This document shows positions 53,935 through 62,552 of a stretch of 64,000 bases of DNA, piece after piece. How positions within the stretch are numbered: the stretch's first letter is position 1; every line of letters starts with the position of its first letter. This DNA comes from Bryobacterales bacterium (GTDB lineage Bacteria > Acidobacteriota > Terriglobia > Bryobacterales > Bryobacteraceae): contig JAEUQC010000140.1 in NCBI GenBank assembly GCA_016789905.1, positions 25,638-89,637 of the forward strand. Reading direction: 5' to 3'. The position numbers were made by a program, and so were the translations under genes. Under the pieces are notes generated by a model. That model searched no databases, was not told the origin of the DNA, and saw nothing but the letters and a program-made list of their open reading frames with translations.

Positions 53935-56103
53935 ATGCGCCGCATAACGCTTGCCCTTCTCCTCGCCACGCTTGTCGCCAACGCCCAACAGGTCACCGGA
54001 GAACGCAAGCTCTGGCACGACGTTGTGCTCACCTTCGACGGACCCGCCACCAGCGAAGCCGCCGTGCTCAATCCGTTCTTGAACTACCGTCTCACCGTCA
54101 CCTTCACCAACGGCGCCGCCACGTATCAAATCCCCGGCTACTTCGCCGCCGATGGCAACGCCGCCGAAACCAGCGCCACCGCGGGCAACAAGTGGCGCGT
54201 TCACTTTGTCCCCGATTCAGTTGGCGATTGGCGCTACAACGTCTCCTTCCGCCAGGGCCCCGATATCGCTGTCAACACCGATCCCAGCGCCGGACGGCCG
54301 CTCCCGCCCGACGGCCTATCAGGCACCATCAAAATCGGACCTACCGACAAGACCGGCCGCGACCATCGCGCCCACGGCATCCTGCGCTACACCGGCGAAC
54401 ATTACCAGCGCTACCAGGGTTCCGGCAAGCCGTTCATTCAAATCGGCACGCAGAGCCCGGAAAACCTGCTCGCCTACGCCGATTTCGACGGCACTGTGGA
54501 CCACGGCGGCGCCGCAAACCGTCTCCGCAATGGCCTGCACCACTACGAACCGCACATCCGCGATTGGCGCCCCGGTGACCCGGCGTGGAAAGGGGGCAAA
54601 GGTAAAGGCCTCATCGGCGGCTTGAACTATCTGGCCGGAAAGGGCATGAACACCGTCTATTCCCTCACGATGAATGTGGACGGCGATGGCCGCGAAATCT
54701 ACCCCTGGACAAGCTATGAGGAACGCGCTCGCTACGACGTGTCGAAGCTCGCCCAATGGGAGATCGTCCTTTCCCATCTTGACGCGCTCGGCATGCAAAT
54801 CATGCTCATCACGCAGGAGGAAGAAAACGAACACATTCTCGGCAAGATGACCACGCTTCGCAAACTCTACTACCGCGAACTCATTGCCCGCTTCGCGCAT
54901 CATCACGCCCTGCTGTGGGACCTCTCCGAAGAGATGGATCGCTGGCGCTTCTACAAAACCGGCGACATTCAGGAGATCTGCAACTATTTCAAGCAGCTCG
55001 ACCCCTGGCGCCACCCCATTCAATATGTGCAGTGGAAGGGCGAACTGCTCGCCGACGAAAAGGGCTACGGCCGCCTGCTGGGCTTCCCCAATTTCGACGG
55101 CACCGCCATGCAGCACGACCCCGGGTTCACTCATCCAGCCACAAAGAAATGGGTGGACGCTTCCGCCGCCGCCGGGCACAAATGGCTGGTCGGCATCATT
55201 GAGATCAACCCCACCAGCACCGGCGTCCTGCCCGATGCCGATGACTACTGGCACCACACCATACGCCGCCAATCGCTTTGGGGCAACCTTATGGCCGGCG
55301 GCTCCGGCCCCGTCTTCTTCTTCGGCTATGCGTATCCCAATAGCGATCTAGACGTGGAGGACTGGCGCAGCCGCGACCATTTCTGGGACCTCCTCCGTTA
55401 CGCGCACCAGTTCTTCACGAAGTATCTGCCTTTCGCCGAAATGCATCACGCCGATGAACTCAGCGCCAACCCCGATGACTTCGTCTTCGCTAAACCCAAC
55501 GATGTCTACGCCGTCTACCTGCCCCGGGGCGGCACGGCACAACTCGATTTGCGCAACGCCAGCGGTGAGTTCGAAGTGCGCTGGTACAACCCGCGCCAGG
55601 GCGGGGAACTGCTCGCCGGTTCGGTGGCGAAGGTCGCCGCCGGAGGCATGCAAGCGCTTGGCGAGGCGCCGTTTGAACGGGATCAGGACTGGGCCGTGCT
55701 CGTTCGCCGCGCCGCGCCGCCGGTCACAACGTTGACCGCGGAGCGCAACTTTCTGGTGAAGCTCCGGCACGATACCGGCACCGCCATCAGCAAGCCCGGC
55801 GATCGCGTGGACGCCTCCATCATCTCGCCCGAACTCTTCCTCGGCGGCTACCTGCAAGGTGCCGTAACCGCCGTGGACGCCCGCTCCATCACCGTTGCGT
55901 TCCACACGCTCCACTACAAGGGCGACGCCGCTGCCATCCGCTCGCAGGTCACTGAACTCGTGAACGCGCTGGGCCACAAAATGGTGGACGATCAACAGCG
56001 CCCGCTCACCGTGCGCGGGAACGCGGTGGCCACCGAAGGCACGGCCATCCTGCTCGAAGAGGGCACCGAATGGAAGCTTCGCGTGGCGCCCGCCGTAAAA
56101 TAG
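53935..56103 (+). CDS. secreted DUF5060/glycoside-hydrolase-like protein
   Basis: A 722-residue protein with a leader (MRRITLALLLATLVANAQQ). Residues about 20-110 are a DUF5060-type beta-sandwich (WHDVVLTFDGPATSEA, YFAADGNAAETSAT). A TIM-barrel glycosidase-like region follows (about 160-510; GKPFIQIGTQSPENLLAY, GMNTVYSLTMNVDGDGRE, HHALLWDLSEEMDRWR, VGIIEINPTSTG), with Glu residues in LSEEMD and IIEIN that could be catalytic. A C-terminal beta domain follows (VYAVYLPRGGTAQLDL), plus a 150-residue tail. Members of this architecture include putative apiosidases and collagen-binding-domain proteins. The enzyme probably acts on extracellular glycans feeding the transporter and dehydrogenase. Catalytic residues need structural confirmation. 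Confidence 0.8.
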   Translation: MRRITLALLLATLVANAQQVTGERKLWHDVVLTFDGPATSEAAVLNPFLNYRLTVTFTNGAATYQIPGYFAADGNAAETSATAGNKWRVHFVPDSVGDWRYNVSFRQGPDIAVNTDPSAGRPLPPDGLSGTIKIGPTDKTGRDHRAHGILRYTGEHYQRYQGSGKPFIQIGTQSPENLLAYADFDGTVDHGGAANRLRNGLHHYEPHIRDWRPGDPAWKGGKGKGLIGGLNYLAGKGMNTVYSLTMNVDGDGREIYPWTSYEERARYDVSKLAQWEIVLSHLDALGMQIMLITQEEENEHILGKMTTLRKLYYRELIARFAHHHALLWDLSEEMDRWRFYKTGDIQEICNYFKQLDPWRHPIQYVQWKGELLADEKGYGRLLGFPNFDGTAMQHDPGFTHPATKKWVDASAAAGHKWLVGIIEINPTSTGVLPDADDYWHHTIRRQSLWGNLMAGGSGPVFFFGYAYPNSDLDVEDWRSRDHFWDLLRYAHQFFTKYLPFAEMHHADELSANPDDFVFAKPNDVYAVYLPRGGTAQLDLRNASGEFEVRWYNPRQGGELLAGSVAKVAAGGMQALGEAPFERDQDWAVLVRRAAPPVTTLTAERNFLVKLRHDTGTAISKPGDRVDASIISPELFLGGYLQGAVTAVDARSITVAFHTLHYKGDAAAIRSQVTELVNALGHKMVDDQQRPLTVRGNAVATEGTAILLEEGTEWKLRVAPAVK

Positions 56104-56109
56104 AGACAA

Positions 56110-57375
56110 ATGACTCGCCGCTCGTTTCTGGCCGCCGCCGGCCTCGCCCAGGTTTCCGGACCCCTGGAAGCCGCCGCCGCCAAACGTCTCATCACGCCGG
56201 ACCCACTTCTGCCCGTCACCGGCGGAATGGGACCCAGTTCCCCCGTTCGCGGCAAAATGGGCGATCTCTTCGCCCGTGCCCTGGTTTTCCGCTCCGGCCC
56301 GGAACTGCTGGCCATCGTCAGTGTCGATTCGCTCGGCTTCCCTGGCGTCCTAGCCGATCGTGCCCGTGCGCTCATCAAAGGCATCGCGCCGGAGCGTGTG
56401 CTCATCGGCGCCACGCACACCCACAGCGCGCCGGATTGTTATGCGTTCCCTGATGGCAAGGGTGGCCACACCGGGTCACTCCCTTACATGCAGTTCGTCG
56501 TCGAACAGATTGCCGCCGCGGTCAACGAAGCCGTCAGCCGCCTGGAGCCCGCCGAACTCCGCGTGGCCACCGGCGAAGCCAAAGGCAAGATCGCCTACAA
56601 CTACTACGCGCCCGATCTTTTCGATCGCCGCCTCAGCGTCATCCAGGCCCGCGCTGTTACGGGCAAGCCCATCGCCACGCTCGTCAATTATGCCATCCAC
56701 CCCGAAGTGCTCGGCAGCAACGTCGGCCTGCTCAGCCCCGATCTGTGCGGCCCGCTCTGCGACAACATCGAAAAGGCGTTCGGCGGCATGGCGCTGTTCA
56801 TGAACGGCGCCCAAGGTGGCATGATTACCGCCGACAATCGCGACCTGCAAAAACCGCCCCGCGACGCCATCCGCGCCTATTGGTCCGATGACCGTATCTG
56901 GAGCGAGTGCGAACGCATCGGCGGCCTGTTGGCCAGTGAGTCATTGCGCGTTATTTCGCCCGCCGCCTGGCTGGCCCGGCCCGCTCTCGCGGTGCATTCG
57001 CGCATGGTGCGCTTCCGCGTGGAGTCGGAAGAGCTATGGCAGGTCGTCCAGCACTCGCCGCTCAAATATCCCTACCAGGCCGCGGACCGCACCGTCGCCT
57101 CTCGCGTCCATCTGGTCAACCTTGGCCCCGCGCAGATCCTTACCATTCCCGGCGAAGCGCTCCCCAACATCGGCTTCTTTTTGAAACGCAAAATGCGCGG
57201 CGAACACAATCTGCTGTTCGGCCTCACCAACGATGCCTTTGGCTACATCCTCACCCAGGTGGACTTCAACAGCTTCCCGGCGTATAGATACATTTCCCGC
57301 GTTTCGCTCGGCGAAACGACTGGCGAGGTCTACATGAAGGCGGCGTTGGAAATGGTGGCGGCCGCCGGCCGTTAA
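56110..57375 (+). CDS. neutral/alkaline ceramidase-like (NEUT/ALK non-lysosomal ceramidase N-terminal domain) protein
   Basis: A 421-residue protein with a Tat-like leader (MTRRSFLAAAGLAQVSG). The metal-binding motif GATHTHSAPDCYAF, TLVNYAIHPEVLGSNVGLLSPD and FMNGAQGGMITADNRD match the PF04734-type fold, with the His ligands for a zinc-dependent hydrolase. These proteins are common in acidobacteria and planctomycetes, where the true substrate is usually not ceramide. It lies 6 nt after the DUF5060 gene and ends the operon; its stop overlaps the convergent hydrolase by 4 nt. Confidence 0.8.
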   Translation: MTRRSFLAAAGLAQVSGPLEAAAAKRLITPDPLLPVTGGMGPSSPVRGKMGDLFARALVFRSGPELLAIVSVDSLGFPGVLADRARALIKGIAPERVLIGATHTHSAPDCYAFPDGKGGHTGSLPYMQFVVEQIAAAVNEAVSRLEPAELRVATGEAKGKIAYNYYAPDLFDRRLSVIQARAVTGKPIATLVNYAIHPEVLGSNVGLLSPDLCGPLCDNIEKAFGGMALFMNGAQGGMITADNRDLQKPPRDAIRAYWSDDRIWSECERIGGLLASESLRVISPAAWLARPALAVHSRMVRFRVESEELWQVVQHSPLKYPYQAADRTVASRVHLVNLGPAQILTIPGEALPNIGFFLKRKMRGEHNLLFGLTNDAFGYILTQVDFNSFPAYRYISRVSLGETTGEVYMKAALEMVAAAGR

Positions 57376-58190
57376 CGCAGCCCCAGCCCCGCTGTCAGCC
57401 ACTGCACGCGGTCTTCCACGCTTTGTGTGTTCAGCCCGTGCCCGGCCTCGTAGAATAGTAACTTCTTCTTCTCCGGCGCGGCCGCGTAGAACGCGTCGGC
57501 CAGGGCGCGGGGGACAAAGGGGTCGTCCGTCCCGAATTGAAATAGAAACGAGCCTCGCGCTTTGGCAATCATCGCAATCGGATCCACGGCCGCCAATTCC
57601 GTCATCACCTTTTCCTTCTCCGCGCCCTCCAGCCGCCGCCCCAGCATGTACCACTCGTGCCAGCGCGGCGTAGCCGCCTGGAACGCCCACAGCCCTACGC
57701 GCCGTTCGGTCCCCGCCAGCACGGCCCCGAACATGCCGCCAAAATCGTGACCCACATAGGCCACCCGCGCCGGGTCCACACCCGGCGTTTCCAGCAGAAA
57801 GTCCAGCGCGTCCTTCAGCCGCGTGCCTTGCCTTGTGGTCGCAGTTCGATCCTTGCCGGGGTCGCGCTGCCGGAACCAGTCCGGCCCCGCCCACATCGTC
57901 GACACCAGCAGGGAGCAAGCACCCTTCCGCGCCATCCGCACCGCCTCGTCCAGAAACTGCGAACGGTTGGAGGTTACGTGGGTGGGCTCCAGCCAATGCA
58001 CGTACAATACGGCCGCCGCGTTGTTCACCGCCACCGGGCACACGCGGTAGGCCGGGTCATACTCCTTCAAGCTGTTCCGGAACAGCAGGTCTTCGATGAG
58101 TACGCCGTCGCGCGTCTCGCGCATCACCACACGCAAGCGTTCGTCCGCACCAAACGCGCTCAACGCCGCCAGCAGCAAAAGCACTCGCAT
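57372..58190 (-). CDS. secreted alpha/beta hydrolase with Asp at the nucleophile elbow
   Basis: A 272-residue protein with a short leader (MRVLLLLAALSAFG). The nucleophile elbow reads VAYVGHDFGGMFG, so Asp takes the usual Ser place, as in epoxide hydrolases and haloalkane dehalogenases. The acid region is FGTDDPFVP and the His is in YEAGHGLN. The overall layout nevertheless resembles dienelactone-hydrolase-type enzymes. It is the last gene of the minus-strand operon running from 61832, with a 28-nt gap to the GDPD gene. Confidence 0.75.
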   Translation of the reverse strand: MRVLLLLAALSAFGADERLRVVMRETRDGVLIEDLLFRNSLKEYDPAYRVCPVAVNNAAAVLYVHWLEPTHVTSNRSQFLDEAVRMARKGACSLLVSTMWAGPDWFRQRDPGKDRTATTRQGTRLKDALDFLLETPGVDPARVAYVGHDFGGMFGAVLAGTERRVGLWAFQAATPRWHEWYMLGRRLEGAEKEKVMTELAAVDPIAMIAKARGSFLFQFGTDDPFVPRALADAFYAAAPEKKKLLFYEAGHGLNTQSVEDRVQWLTAGLGLR

Positions 58191-58218
58191 ACCGCCCAGC
58201 TTCGCGCCGCCTCCGCCC

Positions 58219-59007
58219 CTAGCGCAACCCGCTTCGCCCCATTGTCGCCCGCAGCGCGCCGGGGTCGTCGGTCAATATCCCATCTACGCCGATAGCCCGC
58301 AGCGTCTTCCAAGCCGCCGCGTCATCGGTCGTGCCGGAAAACACCTGCACGCCGGCCGCGTGGAGCGTCTTCACAATCTCGGCATCAATCACCCGGAAAT
58401 TCACGAATTGAATCGTGCGCGGGCCCAGTGCTTTCGCCGGGCCAACGTAGTCCGCCAGCCGCTTGGCCGGGTTCAACAGCACCAGCCCCACCGCTGGGTT
58501 CGACGCGCGCATGGCGTGCAGCGTCCGGTGGTCGAAGCTCTGCAACAGCACCCGTTCGCTCAAACCATACTTACGAATCAAAGCATCCACCTGCTTGGCA
58601 AACCAGACGGGCTCCACCGCCGGGTCCACTTTGGTTTCCACCATCAGCCGCGCCTTCTTTTCCCGAGCGAACGCCATCACCTCTTCCAGCTTCGGCACAC
58701 GCACCCCGGGCATCGCCAACTGGCGTGGAAAGCCCTTGCTTGGCGTGCCGCCGCGGTCGAATGCCATTACTTCGGCCAGGGTCATGGCGCGCACAGCGCG
58801 CCCTTCCAACGCCAGGTCATGATGAACGACCAAGGCGTTGTCCTTCGTTACGACAACGTCCAGTTCCAACACATCCGCGCCCGCTGTCAACGCATGTGCA
58901 AACGCGGGAATGGTGTTCTCCGGCCGCACCGCGCGGCACCCGCGATGGCCGATTACCACCGGCTCCGCCCACACGCTCAGTGCCAACAGAACCAGAGGGA
59001 TTCGCAT
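58219..59007 (-). CDS. secreted glycerophosphodiester phosphodiesterase
   Basis: A 262-residue enzyme that hydrolyses glycerophosphodiesters to glycerol-3-phosphate and an alcohol. The leader is MRIPLVLLALSVWA. The GDPD site is complete: GHRGCRAVRPENTIPAF (His/Arg and Glu-Asn), ELDVVVTKDNALVVHHD (Glu-Asp metal ligands and second His) and VETKVD later. The domain is small and has no extra modules. ATG 59007 is taken as start; GTG at 59013, two codons earlier, is possible. It lies 12 nt after the Spy-like gene stop, within the same operon. Confidence 0.9.
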   Translation of the reverse strand: MRIPLVLLALSVWAEPVVIGHRGCRAVRPENTIPAFAHALTAGADVLELDVVVTKDNALVVHHDLALEGRAVRAMTLAEVMAFDRGGTPSKGFPRQLAMPGVRVPKLEEVMAFAREKKARLMVETKVDPAVEPVWFAKQVDALIRKYGLSERVLLQSFDHRTLHAMRASNPAVGLVLLNPAKRLADYVGPAKALGPRTIQFVNFRVIDAEIVKTLHAAGVQVFSGTTDDAAAWKTLRAIGVDGILTDDPGALRATMGRSGLR

Positions 59008-59019
59008 CGCCACGTTAAT

Positions 59020-59595
59020 TCACTTCGCCGATCCCGCAGCGAAAGGGATCATCGAAAAGCCGATCGGCGAAACCTGGCCGCAGGCCGCGCCCGGGAACAG
59101 CCCCGCGAGTGGATCGCGAATCACTGGAGTAGCCGACCCTAGTAACAATCGCGCAAACTCGTTCTCCGGGCACGGCAACAATCGAACGGATTGCGCCGCG
59201 TTCCCCGTCGACACCAACTTCATCGCCTCTTCCAAGGCCTTCAATTTCGTCACTTGCGCCGCCGTCAGCACCGCGACGTTCTCAGCCAGGACGGCCTTCT
59301 CCCGCTCGGCGATCTCCCGCCGAATCGCCTCTACTTCCGCGTAACGCACGCCCAGCGCCGCCGGGTCCAGCGGGCTCCGCGCAGTTTCTATGCCGATCTC
59401 CATCTGCACCTGAATAACTCGTCGCGAACGCTCCGCGCTCCAGCGCTCAAATGCATTGTTCTGCGCATCGATCTTCGATACTTGGTCCGCAGTCAACGTC
59501 AAATAGGCACGCAACTGATCCGGAAACAGGAACGCGAAATTCAGCTGACCGGGCAACGCTACTGCTGATAACACGAAAATGAGGAGATATCGCAT
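59020..59595 (-). CDS. Spy/LTXXQ-like periplasmic protein, tandem copy 2
   Basis: A 191-residue protein with a leader (MRYLLIFVLSAVALPGQ). Helical segments include LRAYLTLTADQVSKIDAQN, RRVIQVQMEIGIETARSP and a LTAAQVTKLKALEEAMK motif, the LTxxQ pattern of Spy/CpxP-type periplasmic chaperones. It is a close paralogue of the upstream gene; the helical core is nearly identical and the last about 40 residues differ. A codon at 59628 is in frame, but ATG 59595 gives the leader. The copies are separated by 7 nt and are co-transcribed. Confidence 0.78.
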   Translation of the reverse strand: MRYLLIFVLSAVALPGQLNFAFLFPDQLRAYLTLTADQVSKIDAQNNAFERWSAERSRRVIQVQMEIGIETARSPLDPAALGVRYAEVEAIRREIAEREKAVLAENVAVLTAAQVTKLKALEEAMKLVSTGNAAQSVRLLPCPENEFARLLLGSATPVIRDPLAGLFPGAACGQVSPIGFSMIPFAAGSAK

Positions 59596-59602
59596 ATTTG
59601 GC

Positions 59603-60172
59603 CTACGGCAACAGAAACGAAAAATCACCTGATCGACTGCCTGCGGTCACACCGCAAGCCGTACTTGGGGAGTAGGTTGGAAAAGGACGGAGCGCTGGAA
59701 CAACCGATCTCAACACAAACGTTGCATAACTGCTCGCCTCGCACGGCAACAGTCGAACCGTTTGCGCCGCCGTCCCCGTCGAAACCAGTTTCATCGCCTC
59801 TTCCAAAGCCTTCAACTTCGTTACCTGCGCCGGCGTCAGCACCGCCACATTCGCCGGCAACAACTCCTTCTCCCGCTCGGCGATTTCCCGCCGGATCGCC
59901 TCCACTTCCGCGTAACGCACGCCCAGTGCCGCCGGGTCCAGCGGGCTCCGCGCCGTCTCAATGGCAATCTCCATCTGCACCGCGAACATCCGTTGCGAAC
60001 GTTCCGCGCTCCATCGGGCGAACGCATCGTTCTGCGCCTCAATCTTTGCCACCTGGTCCGCCGTCAACGCCAAATACGTCCGCAGTTGCTCCGGAAAACC
60101 GAACGCCGGAATCAACCCCACCTGGCCCCAAACGGAGGCCGCCGCACACAACGCTATCCATACGTACCGCAT
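59603..60172 (-). CDS. Spy/LTXXQ-like periplasmic protein, tandem copy 1
   Basis: A 189-residue paralogue of the following gene with a leader (MRYVWIALCAAASVWGQ). It has LRTYLALTADQVAKIEAQN, ETARSPLDPAALGVRYAEVE and LTPAQVTKLKALEEAMKL. DNA similarity runs through the helical core (59760-60060 against 59210-59500), a recent tandem duplication. Spy-type proteins bind unfolded proteins or metals in the periplasm, but this family assignment is only by motif. ATG 60172 places the leader first; it starts 16 nt after the upstream hydrolase stop. Confidence 0.78.
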   Translation of the reverse strand: MRYVWIALCAAASVWGQVGLIPAFGFPEQLRTYLALTADQVAKIEAQNDAFARWSAERSQRMFAVQMEIAIETARSPLDPAALGVRYAEVEAIRREIAEREKELLPANVAVLTPAQVTKLKALEEAMKLVSTGTAAQTVRLLPCEASSYATFVLRSVVPALRPFPTYSPSTACGVTAGSRSGDFSFLLP

Positions 60173-60188
60173 GTCCAATAATCTACTC

Positions 60189-61832
60189 CTAGGGCAGCGC
60201 CGTTGCACGTGCATACTCCGCCGCTTGTGCCGTCAGCTTCGCTACCGTCGCCGCCTCCGCGCGAACGCCCGATCCGCGAAACAGCATCGACGCATTCGTT
60301 GCCGACAATCCATGCCCCGTCTCCGCCGCCTTCATCCACCACTTTGCGGCTTCAGCAAAATTCTGCGCCGTCCCCTTGCCCACTGCGTACAACATCCCCA
60401 CCTGCGCCTGTGCCGGCACATAGCCCGCCTCCGCCGCTTGCAGCGTCAACGCAAACCCCTCCGCCACACGCGTCCGCAACAGATCCCTGCCTTTGCAAAA
60501 CAGGTCCGCGCCGGGCGCCGTCACCGTTCCACACGCCGCATACCCATGCGCATACCCCGCCGCTTTCGCCGTGATCCCGTCCAGCCAAATGTCCCAGCCG
60601 CCCTCCGGCTCCTTCCGTTCCTTCCGCGTCATATCGCCCACAAAGTCTCCGTCGCGAATCGGCGCCAGCGCATTCGCCGCCATTGTCCGCAACTCGTCAT
60701 CCTGGCTCTTCAACAGACCCACCAACGCCCGGAACACCGGCGGATCCTGCCGCACGCCGCGCACTTGGAAACGCACCGCGTTCACCAGCCCATCCGCCGC
60801 GCTCACGCGGTCCGATTGCGTTACACCGCTCTCCGTCAGCCGGATCAACGCTGCCTGCGCCCCCGCCGATCGCCAGTTCGCATTCACCGCCAGCGAACGA
60901 ATCGCCTCCCGCCGCACAGTCGCCGACGCATCCGTCCCCAGCTTTTCCAACACCGCCATCGTTCCCTCGCCCAGGTTCACCTCCGCGCACGCCCGCGCCG
61001 CCGCCGCCCGCACTCCTGCGTCTTTCGACGCCAACAGCTTCTCCACGCCCGGCGCGTAGCCAACATGAACAAAGTCCTTCAAAGTGCCCCGTGCCACCGC
61101 CGCCTGCTCCGCCGCCGATAGCGGCAGCACGCGGTTCCGCAAACGTGTCGCCCACACGATCGCCTCATCGTTGCTCGGCGGGTGGTAGGTCCGCGCACCA
61201 TGGTCGTCGAATTCACGATAGATCACGTGATAACCCTTCGCCTTCACCCGGCTGTAGCCGTCGCGAACGTTCGTCAAGTGGTGCGACAGATCCCGCCGGC
61301 CCAGCACCATATAGAACTGTGGCGCTTTCTCCGGGTCCAGGGCCTTCTCCAACTCCGCCGGCATCTTCCACCACGTCCAGCTATAGCTGATCGCCGCCGC
61401 CACCAGGTGCGGATACGCCATCGCCATTTCGCCCGATATCTTCCCGCCCTCGCCCTTGCCGTACATATACACGCGTCGCGGGTTGATCGGGTACGTCTTC
61501 AACGCCCACTTCAACAATTTCTGAATCGGCTCATGGTCCGCCGGCCCGAACTTCTGCCCTTGCGGATGCCCGGCGATAATCACGTACTGGTCCAGCAATC
61601 CCTGCCGCTTCAGTGCTTCCCGCACCGGATAGATCTCATCGCCGGTCGGCCGGTCGTGCTCCGGGAAACAGAGAAACAGCCCCACCTCTTTCGGCATTGT
61701 TTCCGGCGCTTCCGCCACGTAGCGGATGATGGTCTTCCCATCGGCCTCTTTCAACTCGCGTTCGTCGGCGCCGAACACCGGCAGCAGCAGCGCGCTCAAC
61801 AGCGCGGCGATTCTGGAAATTGTTTGCATCAT
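60189..61832 (-). CDS. secreted alpha/beta hydrolase fused to HEAT and Sel1 repeats
   Basis: A 547-residue protein with a leader (ISRIAALLSALLLPVFG). Residues about 20-260 are an alpha/beta hydrolase-like fold with the elbow YGKGEGG, where a Ser or Cys nucleophile is not evident (Glu stands there). Residues about 270-410 hold HEAT/PBS-lyase-like helical repeats (LASKDAGVRAAAARACAEV, TVRREAIRSLAVN). The C-terminus (about 470-545) contains Sel1-like repeats (YVPAQAQVGMLYAVGKGTAQN, FAEAAKWWMKAAETG). The fusion suggests a scaffold that has lost or changed hydrolase activity. ATG 61832 or 61829 starts the leader; the frame is open to 62069 but that part is antisense. It leads the minus-strand operon. 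Confidence 0.8.
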   Translation of the reverse strand: MMQTISRIAALLSALLLPVFGADERELKEADGKTIIRYVAEAPETMPKEVGLFLCFPEHDRPTGDEIYPVREALKRQGLLDQYVIIAGHPQGQKFGPADHEPIQKLLKWALKTYPINPRRVYMYGKGEGGKISGEMAMAYPHLVAAAISYSWTWWKMPAELEKALDPEKAPQFYMVLGRRDLSHHLTNVRDGYSRVKAKGYHVIYREFDDHGARTYHPPSNDEAIVWATRLRNRVLPLSAAEQAAVARGTLKDFVHVGYAPGVEKLLASKDAGVRAAAARACAEVNLGEGTMAVLEKLGTDASATVRREAIRSLAVNANWRSAGAQAALIRLTESGVTQSDRVSAADGLVNAVRFQVRGVRQDPPVFRALVGLLKSQDDELRTMAANALAPIRDGDFVGDMTRKERKEPEGGWDIWLDGITAKAAGYAHGYAACGTVTAPGADLFCKGRDLLRTRVAEGFALTLQAAEAGYVPAQAQVGMLYAVGKGTAQNFAEAAKWWMKAAETGHGLSATNASMLFRGSGVRAEAATVAKLTAQAAEYARATALP

Positions 61833-61877
61833 TCTAAGCCGTTGTTGAATATACTCCAATCGACAGGAGTCATTCCA

Positions 61878-62309
61878 ATGCGAACACTCTGCTTGCTCCA
61901 CCTGGCCGCGGCCGCCATGCTCGCCGAAACGCGCGACTGGACGCTGCTTCGCGGCGTCTACCCAGGACAAGTCACTCACGTTCACATGATGGACGGCCAA
62001 ATGCTCTCCGGCGGATTTATCCCAACTTCCCCCACGGCCATCGTCATTCGTCTCCGTAACGGCGATCAAAGCTTCGCCAAGGATCAGATCAGAAAAGTAA
62101 GCGTTCGCAAAGGCAGCAAGCGTTGGCGTAACGCCGGCGTCGGCGCCGCGGTCGGGGCGGCCGCACTTGGAACGTACGCCGCCATCGTTGTTGACGACAA
62201 TCGCGGAACGGTCGCCGCCGCTGCGGCCATTGGATACGGGATGATCGGCGCCGGCATCGGGGCCCTGTTCCCCGGCTACGACACTCTCTACCGCGCACCC
62301 GGAAAGTAG
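61878..62309 (+). CDS. small exported protein with glycine-zipper-like segment
   Basis: A 143-residue protein with a leader (MRTLCLLHLAAAAMLA). The middle part is hydrophilic and strand-rich (GQMLSGGFIPTSPTAIVIRL), and a Gly/Ala-rich hydrophobic segment follows (AGVGAAVGAAALGTYAAIVV). ACAGGAG at 61863-61869 precedes ATG 61878. It is divergent from the hydrolase-HEAT gene and convergent with the small membrane-protein gene. Function unknown; a lipid-associated or envelope-anchored role is plausible. Confidence 0.75.
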   Translation: MRTLCLLHLAAAAMLAETRDWTLLRGVYPGQVTHVHMMDGQMLSGGFIPTSPTAIVIRLRNGDQSFAKDQIRKVSVRKGSKRWRNAGVGAAVGAAALGTYAAIVVDDNRGTVAAAAAIGYGMIGAGIGALFPGYDTLYRAPGK

Positions 62310-62312
62310 TTC

Positions 62313-62498
62313 CTACTCCGAGTCGTCTTCCATTCCCGCCGTCAGTGCCGGCCCTTCCAACGCCAACAGCGTCAGCGCCAGCAAAACCAGCGCCGTCCCC
62401 CACGCCGCCGGTGACTCCGCCAGCACCACCACCAGCGATAACAGCCCCGCAACCGCCAGCGCGGCCATTCGGACAGAAGTGGGAACGGTATAGGGCAT
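62313..62498 (-). CDS. small two-transmembrane protein
   Basis: A 61-residue protein with two hydrophobic segments (AALAVAGLLSLVVVLAES and WGTALVLLALTLLALEG) and an acidic tail. It has no strong ribosome-binding site, so its coding status is uncertain. It lies between the small exported protein and the SDR gene on the same strand as the latter. Confidence 0.5.
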   Translation of the reverse strand: MPYTVPTSVRMAALAVAGLLSLVVVLAESPAAWGTALVLLALTLLALEGPALTAGMEDDSE

Positions 62499-62552
62499 CT
62501 TAATCTACATGGCGCAAACCAGATGCCCAAAAGCTCAATGCGTTCCTGATTT

